The notes below the pieces were generated by a model that searched no databases, was not told where the DNA came from, and was given only the letters and a program-made list of their open reading frames with translations. Positions 22,121 to 34,398 of a stretch of 64,000 nucleotides of DNA are shown here, one piece after another. Numbering within the stretch: position 1 is the first letter of the stretch; every line of letters starts with the position of its first letter. The DNA is from Plasmodium coatneyi (Eukaryota > Apicomplexa > Aconoidasida > Haemosporida > Plasmodiidae): the NCBI RefSeq assembly GCF_001680005.1, contig NC_033563.1, positions 1,054,001 to 1,118,000 on the forward strand, written 5' to 3'. The translations under genes were made by a program, and so were the position numbers.

Positions 22121-25100
22121 ATGAAGCTCCGTAAGCTATACGGCTTGCTCAAAAAAACGTACTATGAAAAGAGAAAGGATTTTGTTCTTTACTTTTTCTT
22201 TTTGTTGATTCCGTTTCTGCTAGTATCGTTTCATTTGTTCCTTAGGAATATCAGCGAAAAGTGTAAGTTACACAAAGGAGCAGCGCGCCGTGGGGTGCCT
22301 CACCCTATTTACCATCTAACCCGCTTTATCGTCCCAATACTTTAACGGTCTCAACTACTTCATCGTTTCACCACTTCACCCCTTCACCCTTCCACCGCAG
22401 ACTCCCTCGAGATTTACAACAACTTTTCCGAAAATGATAAAATAGATTTGAACGACACCATCAGGCAGTATGTCCTGTTTTTGAGCAACGAGCTGTGCTC
22501 CAGGTAAGCCACGCGGAAAAAAAGAAATGGCAAACGTATCCAAACGGGGTGCTATGACGGGAGGAAATCACTACACCCAAGCTGCTTCTCCAACCATGCC
22601 GTTTCTACTCTTATGCCCTTTTTACCTCATGCCATATCAACCCTCACCCCGCTCCTCCCCGCAGAGAAATCGGCGATAACGTGTACGTGAACCACATCTG
22701 CCTGACGCCGGACGATGAGTTGTCTAGGTCCTTCCTCTCCTACGCCAACGAAAATGACCTGAACATATTTAGAGTGTACAAAAGCGAGGAGGAGTGCCTA
22801 CAGAATTTAAAGTATGCCATTCAACTGAGGGAAAGCGATTTGGCCAACTCGAGGAGGAAGCCTCTTGGGGAGAACCTATCCCCGTTAGTGCACTCTTTTA
22901 AGAATAACTTGAAACAGGGCAAGTCCATAACTTTGGAGGAGCTGTACAGAGATGTTCACCCAGAGGTAGAGTATGACGTGCTGCTAAAGGTACAGTTAGA
23001 TGAGGAAACCCTGAGGGAGGTCAGGAAAACACACCTATACAAGTCCTTCATTAGGGACATAAAAAATTTGAAAGACGAAAGTAGTCACAATGCCTTTTTC
23101 AAGGATGATAGGAATAAATTGTTTTTTTTTAATTTCGTGAAAAATAACTTGATTGAGACAAACAAAGCGTGTGGTTTACTTGGTATTGAAAATGTAAGTC
23201 ACCTGGGGGAACAGAACCGCCTGCGTTTTTCCTACATTTTCGGGAAAAAGCCCAGCGGGCACACCGACAAGGGGACCAACGAGGCGAACAACACGAATCA
23301 TACCAGTATAGAAAAGGAAATTAACCATAACGAGGTGGCTAAACCCACTAACCAAATGAACCATGTGGTCAGTCTGCAAAATGAGAAAGACGTTGTTACA
23401 AATGTGAGTTACAAAATCCGAGTAGGGGACTACGCCTTGCTAACATCTAGCGAGAATTATTTTTTTAACGACATAAATATAAATCTGAAGCAGAATTTTG
23501 TGAACTTTAACACGGTAGATGATTTGTCACTAAACGTGTACTTCAACGAATGGTACTACAGCAGCTTCTTCATTGTGTTGGAGTACCACTTTAACTTGTT
23601 TATGCTGAAGTATAATGCGCGGTTGGGGGGAAACACCTCACCACACACCACCCCAACCACTACAACCACCGCAACCACGGGGGGAGGAGACAGTAGCCCA
23701 TCCAGTACCTCGCTCCACCTGAACGACTTCTTCCTGCTCCACATGCCCATGAAGAGTATGAAGATAAATGCCTTCGACACGATTGAGAAAAATATTTTCC
23801 GCATGGTGATGTTTTTGTGTGTCTGTCTTTTCATTGTAAATATCTGCTTCGATATCAACAAAGAGAGGAAGATCAACATGGAAAACTTCCTCTTCTGCTT
23901 GAAGATAAGTAAGTATTACTACTACTTTTCCTGGCTGCTCTTCTACTTCATCGTGTTGTTTTTTTACAACACTCTTTTTACCTACGTCATATATCTATAC
24001 GTCTACAAAAAAATGGTGAATTTTTTCATTCTATTTTTGTACATGTATATGTTTATAGTGAATAGCTTACTTTTTACCGTCATTTGCATGCACTTTTCCG
24101 ACAATAATGCGATAAATTACATTGCATCCTTTTTAATATTTTTCTTATTTTCATCCTTCCGTTTGATCATTCATTCTGGGGTTGGAGATGTGTTATCCTT
24201 CTTCGTGTTAATAATCCCACATGCATCTTTCTGTTTGGCGTTAGATTTTATTTTTATTTTAGTTAAGAATGATATTCAAATTAGTTACCCCGAGATGTTT
24301 ATTAAATTTGAGAATATTTGTTTAATGCACCTTTTGCTTTACTCTGTTTTTTCCTTCATCCTTTTGACGTGCATTTTGATCTACATGATACATTACCGGA
24401 ACCGGCGCCAGGGCAAGCTCTACCTCAGGAGGGGAAGTGCCCACCAAGTCGGGGCAAGTGGACAAATCAGGTGCAGTGAAGGGGACTCCTTCATGCTGGA
24501 GTTGACCGAAAGCCACTCCAAGCAGAACAAGCACAACCAACAGAAGCAGCATCACCACCAGCAGAGTGAATCGAGTCAGCCACTCCAACCAATTCAGAAG
24601 AAGCTGAAGAGGAGGGCGTCAATCCGCACCGCGAGGGTCACCCAATTCGGGCGACACCACCCCGTGACGCAGGGCGACCGCCCCGCCGACTGTTACCTGG
24701 TTATCAAAAATGTGAACAAGACATACGGCAGAAAGCATGTGCTCAAGGACGTTTCCCTCACCCTGCGTAGTAACCGAATATTCGTCCTGCTAGGGGAGAA
24801 CGGATCGGGCAAGTCCACCCTCATTAACATCATAACGGAAATGATCACAGAAGACGGGGGGGAAATCCACTTCGTCAGGAGGGGTCGAAGCGGCTCTGGC
24901 ATTACCGGACAGAGACGCAACAGAGATCCTTCCCCCTTGCAAAAACTGATCAGAAGAAGCGCCCATAAAAGAAGTCACGAAATGGAAATCAGCTACTGCA
25001 GCCAAAACGTAATCCTCTACGATAACCTCACCTTCTACGAGACCATCGTTATATTCCTCCTCTACTACAATAAGGATGTAGAAAAATATTTGAAGAAAAA

Positions 25101-28100
25101 AAGGACCCGAAAAATTATGAACGACCTAGACTTAGAACAATATCTAAACCATAAGATTAAAAACCTGATTGATGATGTGAAGAAAAAAATCTCCATCTTC
25201 ATTTGCTTCCTCGTTAAAAGGGACGTGTACATTTTGGACGAGCCATTCATCGCATTGGACATTAAGACGAAGACGAAGCTTTTTAAGTTTTTTGAGAAAA
25301 TAAAAAAAAATAACATCATTTTTATTTGTACACATGATATTTACGAGGCCAACAATTTTGCTAACGATATTGCGGTTATTAAAAGTGGGGAAATTATCTT
25401 TAACGGGACGAAGAGGCAGTTCCAAAAGCTTATCGATTATAAGTTCGTTTTGAATGTTCGCTTTAGCGATGACGGGGGGGTGCACCAACTCAACAATGGA
25501 GACAACCCAAGTGATAACCGCCCCAACGGGGGTAACCTGTTCGACTTCCTGACCGACCCAACTGCGTCGACTTACACCCCAGAGACGATCAAGCAAAATA
25601 TAATCCACTTTGTAAAAAGCGTGAGAGAAGAAAACAAAACGTGTTTCATCTTTTTCAACTCGAGTCATATATACTGCACATACAAGATAGGCGAAACGGA
25701 GTCACTGAAGAAGCTGCTTTACGTGTTAAAACGGTTCAGACATATCCTCACCTACGAACTAAAGACCATAGACATTTACTACACGTATATTTATATTTAC
25801 ACGTATTATGAGAAGAGGAGTCTTTTGAAAAACGTCCAAGATAGAGACCTCCGAAACTTAATCAAGATGGATCCTCTGTTTTATCTTTTTTTCGATAACG
25901 TCAGATATTTTAATGAGTTGAATAGGAAGGTAGCCCAAATCGGCATTTTGGATAAACCTCCTGTGGGGGGTGGATCGGCTACCCCTGATTTAGGCTACCT
26001 GAGGGATATCCTCGTTAAGGGAAAACGTGACAAAGGTGCAAATGTGACGGAACAGGTGGAAAAACCTAACTACGCTGCGGGTAAGAAAACACCCAATCTG
26101 GTTAGCCGCCTGGTTAACTTCCTCTGCACGTACGTCAAACCGACCCTCTTCCTGAAGATAAAGAAGGACCTCTGCAACACCAGCTTCTACTGGTACAAAT
26201 TTTTGGTGCCAATTTTTCTCCTTTCCTTCGGCTTGCTAATAATAAAGTGTGTTTCCCTCTTTGGCAAAATAGAAAAGGTAGAGTTGGATTATTCTACCAT
26301 TTCGTCGAACCATTTGAAGACAAGCACACTCAACTACCACATTATTTACACCTCGGAGATGGGTCCTGACGCGGGACAACAAAGCAGCACAGATAGGCAG
26401 TCTACCTCCCCACAGATGCATGTCACCTCCAAGTGGGCAAATTACTGGCAGGGAAGAAAGTGGAAAAATAAGAAGTTCAATCCGGTGATGCAGATGAAGA
26501 ATGCATTCCCTAAACCAAATAAAACCAATAGTGACAACCAAGTCCACTTATCGACAAACTCCTTCAACTACTACAACAGCACGATAAACGCGCTGCTCCA
26601 GAAATACTGCATAAACGAGAAGATTAACTACATCGGTGAACAGATAAGTGAAGACAACCTGTATGAACGTGTTAATAATTACCTGGAGAAGAGATCAACT
26701 AAGCACAAGGATATTTCTCTGGGTACTTATATATTTCAGATAAATGAGAAGCTAACCCATCATGAGGATATGGATTACAGCACAGATGTGGAAGTCAAGG
26801 TGAACCTCTTCTGCAACTACACGTCTATACACTCGTATGCATATTACACCAATTCGGCGTTCAACGTTTTGGCAGAATTTCAGAGCGAAATGCAACAGCA
26901 GTCCGGTGGGGCAAAGCGCAACACGGTTGGCAGTTCATCCAAATGGGAGGACGCATACAACACGCCACCACCACCGAAGAACAGAATCGATGTGATTAAT
27001 GAGCCATTTCCGATAAAGTTCCACGAGTACTTCCTGCGCGACTTCTACATCAACATGTATGTCTTCCTCTCCATCGTCATCTTCTTCTGTGTCTTCTTTG
27101 AAAAATTGCGCAACGAAATAGACTACAGAAAAATATTCGAAAATTTCTACGTGCATAAATATGTGCATTATTTACAGATCCTCCTTCTAGAGTATATGTA
27201 CTATTTAATTTATATCCTCCTGCTCTTTTTCATTCTTTACCTGTTTCAGTACCGTGAGTTTGTTCTTCCATCTTTTTTCCTATTCCTGATGTTGTATGGG
27301 TTCAACACGTTCCTGTCCATCTCTCTCTTCTCCTCCCTCTACATGCACAGTTATATCCTCTTTGTATTTGTGAATTTCATCTTCTGTGGAATAATTAGCA
27401 TTGTCATTTATGTGTTGGTTATCCTCTCCTATGCTTACAACAACCAAGTGCTGATGAATCTGTCTCATATCTTCGTTTGCATTTTTCGTATTCTTGATTC
27501 TTTTTCTCTTTCCCATGTGCTCAATATTAGAAGTTTGTGCTTAAATATGAAGAGGCACATGCAGCAGATTGACGATGAGCTAATTAGGGACACCTCCAGA
27601 AGCTACTTCAACGAGCAGATACGTCCAGGACACCTATTCGGAAACAATCGAGATAGTTTACACTCACCTGGGGGGGAAGAACCATTCAGTGGATTGGGGT
27701 CATCCGAGGCGCTGAAAGGCTTCTGCAGTGATTCCAACTCGTTTTTTAACACCACGGGGGATTTCCTCTTCCTCATCGTCAACTGTGCCCTCTACCTGAT
27801 GCTGCTCTTTTACAAGCTGTACAACCTGAACCGGCAAACGCGCAACGAAGCGGGCAGCCAGACTGGAACAGAATCTACAAATGAATTGCAAAATGGAGAC
27901 CAAATTGAGCAGCCAACTAACCTACACAGCAGCAGTACCGACAGTCAATCGAGTGACAGCTCCCAGCAGAAATATGCATTCGCAGTGAGACACTTCTACC
28001 TTACCAACAGTGAATACAAGCGGGACGAACGCACAGAGAAGAAGGGCCTCCTCCATCTCCTCTCATTCGCAAGTAGGTTACTTAAATGGCCCCAAAGAAC

Positions 28101-30136
28101 GATCGTCACAGATACGTACAGAAAATTCAACGAAGAAATAACCGACTCGAACAGCAAAGCGATTTTCGCAATTCCTGATGAGAAATGGAAAGGGAAAGAA
28201 GCATCAACGGGGGAGGGATCATCCGATGGGGGAAGCAACCACAGGGGTAGCAGCTCAGAGGGTAACAACGAAACCGGGCAGCACCCCCAAGGAGGCCTTC
28301 ACGAAGACCAAAAGTACATCCTCAAAGACATCAACGTTAAAATGAAGCCCTACAAGATATACACCTTTTCCTCTATATTTAACAACGACCTGAATGTGCT
28401 GTACTTTTTCAAGTTCTTTTTCGCCAATGGGCAAACTACACGTGGCCTCAAGAGTGACCCCTCAGATGGACAGCGAAACGCCACCACGCAAGCAACGCAA
28501 GTGACGCAAACTGTGCAGATGACCCAGACGGAAGACGAAAGCGACTACAAAATTGTCCTCATCCCAAACATGACAATATATGAACATGTGAAAATTATTT
28601 TGACTTACAAGAATATTTCTCTAAGCAGCGCAGAGCTTATGTATGTTATTAACCTGCTAATGCTGACGGTAAACCTGCGCTGCGACGTACACATAAATTG
28701 CAACCAACTCAGTGGGGGAATGAGGAAGAAGGTGGAGCTAATCATTAACCTGCTTCGGGACGATCGAATTATTTTCCTCTACAAGCTAAACGACAACATA
28801 GACTTTTGCTCGCAAATTTATATAAACCTTATCTTGAAAAATGTACTGTTGGTGAATGAGCAGGGAGATCGCACAGGGGAGGACAACAATAAGGTAGACT
28901 ACCTACTCGGGGGAGAGACATCCCAATGGATCACTCCCTATTCTAGACGAAGAAACAGCAATGTGAATGACCAACTTGGACTAGCCTCCACACGAGATAA
29001 GGAACAAACGGAGGAGTGCCCCATATCTTCCAACATCCAAAGCGTTAACGAAGGAATAATCAACGCATTCATAAAGGACAATATATTAAAAATAAAGTTT
29101 GCCCCGAGAAACTTTGCAATTTACACACATATATACACCGACATTTTCTACTATGACTACCTATACCTTTTTAATCGGAACGAAATTACGTATGAAAACT
29201 TTACAGAGAACATGATGAGGAGCTTCCAGGATCACTACTCCTTCCAGGTGAAGCTGAAGGGGATTGACCACGCCAAGATAAATGAATACATAAAGTTTTT
29301 TTTCTGTACGAATAAGCGTGCGTGCGTTAGGTTTTGCAAAGTGATGAAAGCACTTGCGGAGCGTGGAAGAAACCGTACCAACAGTCGTATTAGCAATCGT
29401 ATTAGCAACCGTACCAGCAACCGTAGCAATAACCATAGTAGCGACACGGACGACGCCATCTCCTTCGTCGAGCAAAACGCCAAAAGAAACGCACTCAGCC
29501 TGTACAACCTCTTCCGCATTTTCAAAACAGTCAAGATGGGAAAAGACAACCTCCTACCCCACCGCCCCAAAAAAAAAAAAAAAAAAAATAACTTACTCAT
29601 CCTGTCCAAGTTTCACAAAGTCCTGCTTAACCTTATAATAGACAAGTCCTCCTATGTCAACCTTTACCTGAACAGAAATAAATACATCTCCCTTTTTCTC
29701 CTTTTTAAATTTGCCATTTATGAGCTAGCCTACCAGAATATACAACACTTCGTGCAGAGATGTAAGTCAGTGAAGAGGATCTACTCCGAGATGACTATGT
29801 CCAATCAGTGCCTCTTCATTTTGAAGATCCCCGACAACAAGCACTTTTTCAAGTTGCTGGGTAGGTTTCAGAAGGAGTGCACCGTAGAGCTATTGCGTTG
29901 CTACTTTTTTCTTCGCGTCGATCAAGTGTGTGGCCATTTTGGAGGCGCCACATCCCTCATACGTATGACATTTATTTACACATATTCATATTTTCTCATT
30001 TTTGTGTTTCCCCCCACCCGCAGAAATCAACCAACGGATCAAATTCGACGATAAGGAGATACAAGTGCAGCAGGTGGATATCAACAACTTGAATGCGAAC
30101 GATATTTTCCTCCTCTTGTTTAAGAAGCTCCTGTGA
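22121..30136 (+). CDS. ABCI3: ABC transporter I family member, ABCI3
   Basis: Four exons, 22121-22262, 22401-22503, 22665-29860 and 30024-30136, join in phase and encode 2517 residues. The layout is TM1 (residues 19-40), a large loop, five or so membrane helices (about 455-620), NBD1 (about 758-1000), TM7 (about 1258), a second loop, further helices (about 1540-1690) and NBD2 (about 1964 to the end). That is ABCA-like. NBD1 has Walker A GENGSGKST (about 792), Walker B ILDEP (about 938) and an H-loop THD (about 970), but no LSGGQ. NBD2 has LSGGMRKK (about 2096) but no clear Walker A or B. ABCI3 in P. falciparum is a large transporter linked to multidrug resistance. Asn- and Thr-rich inserts interrupt the loops. 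The last intron is inferred, because an unspliced reading ends in unrelated residues. Confidence 0.9.
29380..29443. repeat. 15-bp repeat encoding Ser-Asn-Arg within ABCI3
   Basis: Imperfect units of about 15 bases encode SRISN, RISNR and RTSNR-type repeats in the insert of NBD2. The unit length preserves the frame. It is a low-complexity insert of the type common in Plasmodium proteins and is likely length-variable. Confidence 0.65.
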
Positions 30137-30492
30137 GAGCGACGTCAACTTTGATGCAACCTCACAGTGTTAGCTAATACGAGAGGCAGTGTTCTTCCCG
30201 TCCTACGTACCTCTCCATTTTATTTTTTTCTTCCCGCTTACCATGGCGGTAGCTACTTGTTTTAGAGTTTTTTTTTTTTTTTTTTTTTTTCCGTGTCTAA
30301 CTTCATTTTTGTAAAGAAAAAAAAAAACGAAAAACTAGCATACACGCAGATATGCACATATGCGCGTGGCTCCACTTGTCAAATGTAAATAAAACTTCCA
30401 TGTAAAACTAACCGCATTGTTTGTGCAATTTGATGATAGAAATAGGGCAAACACACGATGAGTGTGACATTTTCTTCCCAGTCACGCACCCC
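30137..30492. other. Convergent 3' spacer, ABCI3 and the 453-residue gene
   Basis: The 356-base gap between two convergent genes contains poly(T) at about 30266-30290 and poly(A) at about 30316-30326. Nothing coding is seen. Confidence 0.7.
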
Positions 30493-31854
30493 CTAATCCG
30501 ACCTAATTTCGCCCCAATTCTGGCACATCCTCCCAATAGTATGATTCACCGTTTCCATCTCCCGCAACATCAAGTCGACTCCCAGTTCGCTCCGTAGCAA
30601 CCGCCTGTACAGACTCAACACCTCTTCGTTCTGTTCAGTCAGATCAATGCGAAAAAGCTTATCGACGAATGTGGCGGGGTCTTCTTCATAAGGCACTCCC
30701 CTGGTGAGAGATTCAACATGGGAACAAAACATGTCCAGCGACTTTTCTTTGTTCAAACTTGCCAGATACTGTTTGCATTTCTTTATTTCTATCCTTTGCA
30801 AATAAATATAATTTAGAATTCTCTTCCCCATGTTTTCATTCATACATAGGTTTAGGAACATAGCTATGGATAGCAAAGTCTGACCTACGCTTTGCCCTTC
30901 GTCTGCACCTCCCTTTTCATGTGAACACTCTTCCGTCAGTAACCATTCGTACTGCTCCACTTTGGCTTGCAACTGTTCAAACATCCTGTATATGTTTGTC
31001 TGCCTAAGGGAGACGTACTTCTTATGATGCATCGTTTCTTCTTCCCTTTCGTAAAGTTTACAATCTGGAGGGATGTAATTGTTTGTTTTTCCCCAATCGT
31101 TTTGCTCCTGCCCCACGGAGGTAACGCTGTACCCTTTTATGTGTTCATCCAATTGGCCCTTCCTTCCCAACCGTGGGTCTGATACTCCTAATAAGGTTGT
31201 TAGTTCAGCAAAATTTTCACGCAGCTGAGTAAAGCTTAAAAACAGTTCCGTCATATCATCACCAGATGAACAAGCATTTTTACTATTTCTCATGTCAATC
31301 TTCCTCCTAATGGTGTGCCTTACCTCCGCAATGGCGTGTCTTATATGGTCGATTCTTTCGAAGACGTCCTTTGCGGCATCCTCCCCTGAGGGCAGTCCCC
31401 AAAGATTGTCACCGTCACTTCCGTTCTTGCTTCGCCCCTTCACCATTAACCGTTTTAGTTTTTCCGCCCCCAAAATGGACTGCTCACCGTTAGCGTCTCC
31501 CCCTTGAAGGTTAATCTCCTTCCCTGCAAATCTTTTAAACGACATGACCGCGTCCATACCTTTGTACACAACGCCGGAATTGGTCTTTTCATCCCTCCAG
31601 TTCTTCACATGATTCTCTCCAACCACTACTACGCATCCTCCATTGTTCTTTTTCCCTTCACATATAAAGGTATCGAACTTTTCTTCATTCGCATACTTGG
31701 CAAATTTGTTCTGTTCGTATATCGCTTGCAGTTCTTCGTGCACTTCCCTTTGGTAGGTGCCAATTTCGAGCTCCTTCTTCCTTTCCGCGAGGATCATTTT
31801 GGTGGTTACTATATACGTGCGTTTGTGTGGGAGTAACACCCTCCTGGGTTGCAT
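30493..31854 (-). CDS. Conserved Plasmodium protein, unknown function (453 residues)
   Basis: An uninterrupted 453-codon frame starts MQPRRVLLPHK; a second Met at residue 20 is an alternative start. The protein is hydrophilic with several amphipathic, probably helical stretches (EVHEELQAIYEQN, FEQLQAKVEQYEWLL). It has no signal peptide or transmembrane segment and no motif that I recognise. The C-terminal half, with regularly spaced Leu and Glu, suggests helical bundles or coiled coil. A frame this long without stops, with balanced codon use and its own intergenic spacers, argues for a real gene. Its position next to ABCI3 fits a conserved gene of unknown function in other Plasmodium species (recalled, not checked). 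Confidence 0.75.
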   Translation of the reverse strand: MQPRRVLLPHKRTYIVTTKMILAERKKELEIGTYQREVHEELQAIYEQNKFAKYANEEKFDTFICEGKKNNGGCVVVVGENHVKNWRDEKTNSGVVYKGMDAVMSFKRFAGKEINLQGGDANGEQSILGAEKLKRLMVKGRSKNGSDGDNLWGLPSGEDAAKDVFERIDHIRHAIAEVRHTIRRKIDMRNSKNACSSGDDMTELFLSFTQLRENFAELTTLLGVSDPRLGRKGQLDEHIKGYSVTSVGQEQNDWGKTNNYIPPDCKLYEREEETMHHKKYVSLRQTNIYRMFEQLQAKVEQYEWLLTEECSHEKGGADEGQSVGQTLLSIAMFLNLCMNENMGKRILNYIYLQRIEIKKCKQYLASLNKEKSLDMFCSHVESLTRGVPYEEDPATFVDKLFRIDLTEQNEEVLSLYRRLLRSELGVDLMLREMETVNHTIGRMCQNWGEIRSD

Positions 31855-32751
31855 AAATACAAGGGGAAAATCTGAGCAACTGTTTTACCTCCCCGTGGAG
31901 ATAACCACTGGGGGAAACAAAACGAGCTTCCTTTATCTGCCGTTATGCAGCACTACCGATCTGCGATCATGCGCTGTTCCCCCACTTGGCACGCTCGGAG
32001 TTGCCCTCCTAGTTGGGTGGACAAACAACTACCTTGATAAGACGGCACTCAAAATTAAAAAAAAGACGCACATCCATTTTAACCTCTAAAATGATAAATC
32101 GTGGGAAATATTTTACGCCCTTCTTTAGAGGAAAAAAAAAAGCATTTTTTTTTTTTTTTTTGGCAACTTCCCCACGCGGTGAACGCAAAACGGTGTGCAG
32201 AACTCCGTGGCGAATTTGTTTTCTTCCCCTTCAAGCAAGGCGAATAAGCTATATATATGCCGCTTATGCATTACACCTTTTTTTTGCGTGCTAATTTGGT
32301 ACCCTGTCATAGCTTGCGCCTGTTTGTTTATTCACTTTTATCAACTGGACAACGAATCGATCTGCCAGTCGGCGGTCAAATTGAAACAAAATAATTTTTT
32401 TCCAACTCGGTTTGTGGACAATGTAACTATACGAAGGACGAAAAAAATGGGGCATTACAACTACTTGGTGGGTACAAACGCGGGTTTCCCGGTGAGGGGG
32501 AGAAGGCTACTCGTATAAAACAATGTCCAGCGGGGTGGACCTGCTGGTACTTGTGTGTATGCAAAATGGGAAGTGTTGGGAACGCCTAGCCTACACAGGG
32601 GCGGCGCGAGCAAACAGTAGGACATGTTGGCTCCACCATTTTAGCTGACCAGGTCAGGTGAATTTTAACCCCGCAAAAAAAAAAAAAAAAAAAAAAAAAT
32701 ATACGTAAAAATAAAAATGCTTTTCCTACGTGGCTGCTACGTGATGTGCCC
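31855..32751. other. Spacer between two minus-strand genes
   Basis: About 900 bases act as the 5' flank of the 453-residue gene. They contain poly(A)/poly(T) at 32129-32160 and a pure poly(A) run at 32677-32699. Short plus-strand ORFs have no domain and are probably chance. Confidence 0.6.
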
Positions 32752-33645
32752 TCACTTCAGAGGCTCCAGGAAGTTAACTCGAATGGCCCACACCTCGTCC
32801 GTGACTTCATCACGTACCACTTCGCACAAATAGTTCACAACGCAGTCCGAACTGGACAGGCAAACAGACCCAATGGGCATATCCATAAAGTCAATCACAG
32901 CGACTGAGGAGGACATGGTTAAATTACAAATTTTATCGAACCAAGGATAAAGGTCATTCATGTTTTGGTTGAATAAATTGTCCAGCTGTTCCCTACTGCT
33001 AATGTTGTTCATTCCGTGTTTTTGAAAGAGCAGGTCAGCGCTGTGCTTTATGGACTCCATGCAAAATAGACCAACCTGTCCACTTTCGACGGTTAAAACG
33101 TTTGTGAAATAATTTTCCAGTGGGAGAAGTTCATTCTTATTGTTATGCAAATTTCCCATCTTCTCATTTTTGCTGTCCGTATTTACAGTGCTATTAAACC
33201 TGCCCGTTTGACCACCCCCTGGGTGCCCTTCATTTCGCTCCAATTTTTCCCATTTTAACTTATCCACCTTTTCCACCGTTAAATACTCGTGCATGTATTC
33301 CGTGTTATTAAAACATATGAATGAGAGGACCATTTCGTTTCTCACATTATTGTACGAATTATTGTTGTTCCTATTTTCTGCGTCGGTCTCGGTTTCCTGC
33401 ATGGCTGTCTTCTTCAAACACGCCTGGCTGTTCTCACGAATAGCAAAGGAAGACCATAACCCCGGCTTTGCGTTTTTAAAATAAATCCCATTTAGCTTTT
33501 CCCTGGGTAGCAGGTTCTCTTTCCCACTTATGTAGCTATTGCAGTAGTTTGTCATGGTGCAATTTATGTATAGGGGGTCTATTAGTAGCAACTCATTCAT
33601 CTGGGTGATGAAGCACCCTGCGTCTACCAACTCCGCGTTACCCAT
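32752..33645 (-). CDS. Conserved Plasmodium protein, unknown function (297 residues)
   Basis: An open frame of 297 codons starts MGNAELVDAGCFI and ends VNFLEPLK. The two ends are well structured in composition, with NELLLIDPLYINC and KPGLWSSFAIREN near the N-terminus and DFMDMPIGSVCLSS plus VWAIRVNFLEPL at the C-terminus. The middle (about residues 80-170) is Asn-rich and low in complexity. There is no signal peptide or membrane helix, and I recognise no family. The N- and C-terminal blocks look like two halves of one globular domain split by a Plasmodium-type insert (inference). Confidence 0.7.
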   Translation of the reverse strand: MGNAELVDAGCFITQMNELLLIDPLYINCTMTNYCNSYISGKENLLPREKLNGIYFKNAKPGLWSSFAIRENSQACLKKTAMQETETDAENRNNNNSYNNVRNEMVLSFICFNNTEYMHEYLTVEKVDKLKWEKLERNEGHPGGGQTGRFNSTVNTDSKNEKMGNLHNNKNELLPLENYFTNVLTVESGQVGLFCMESIKHSADLLFQKHGMNNISSREQLDNLFNQNMNDLYPWFDKICNLTMSSSVAVIDFMDMPIGSVCLSSSDCVVNYLCEVVRDEVTDEVWAIRVNFLEPLK

Positions 33646-33977
33646 TGTTCAATTGCTATTGTTTAGGGTGATGGCGTGGCATGTGGGGGTGCTCCCTTCA
33701 GGTGCCGCAACGGATGTATGTAACGGGGTAAAGCCTTCTTCTGGTTTGTGATGCCGCCGAAAAGGTAATAGCCCTGTTGAGGTGGTAAAAGGTTGGTTAG
33801 TCCATCAAGGGGTGGTAGCAACTTCCCACGGGATGGTGGCAACTTTGCACAAAATGGTAACAGCTTCGTTACCCCTATTGGGGGGGGAAAAAAAAACACG
33901 CCGTGAGGCTTCCCCTTAAAAAAAAAAATGTCCACTTGTTGGGTCTGCTTTATTTTGGTGCAAACAACAATGGCTTG

Positions 33978-34398
33978 TTAAAATCCTCTTGGCAAATTTA
34001 ATTCTGCTCGAAGGGAAGGAGGTAACTGGCAAACCGAATGAACGTACGAATAGGATGAAAAAAAAAAGAATGAAAAATGCGCCTCAAGTTTGCGCAAAAA
34101 TCCCCATTCGAAGGTGCCTCCTTCACTTGCGTGTGGCGCAGAGCAAGTAGCTACTCAACTCCGCAACGAATGTGTGCACATGCGAACGCATGAATATGTA
34201 CATACATAAGTGCATAAGTGTGTACTTGCGTCTGCACCGGAGTTTAGCGGGACGGAGCGATGAACGGCTCACCTCGTTGAAGTCCTCCACCCGTTGTCCG
34301 TCAAGCAGGCCTCTTCCTGCACAGCCCACGGGTTGCTCAACAGGTGAAGTCATTCTGCTGGGCAACTCTGCTGCGCCATTTTCCCTCAGGTGCAACAT
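33978..34398 (-). CDS. Possible two-exon small gene (57 residues)
   Basis: On the minus strand an ATG at 34398 opens a 42-codon exon that ends exactly at a strong GTGAGC donor (exon 34273-34398, ending RVEDFNE). A pyrimidine-rich acceptor (TTTGCCAG) at about 34026 leads in phase 0 to a 15-codon exon (33978-34025) reading LPPSLRAELNLPRGF and then stop. The result is a small hydrophilic protein. I recognise no family, and the acceptor choice is a guess. Evidence is limited to the matching phases and good splice sites. Confidence 0.35.

Noticed and set aside
33663..33935. 90-codon minus-strand ORF rich in Leu-Pro-Pro
   Set aside because: It translates a GGTGGTAGCAACT-type simple repeat in the 5' flank of the 297-residue gene.
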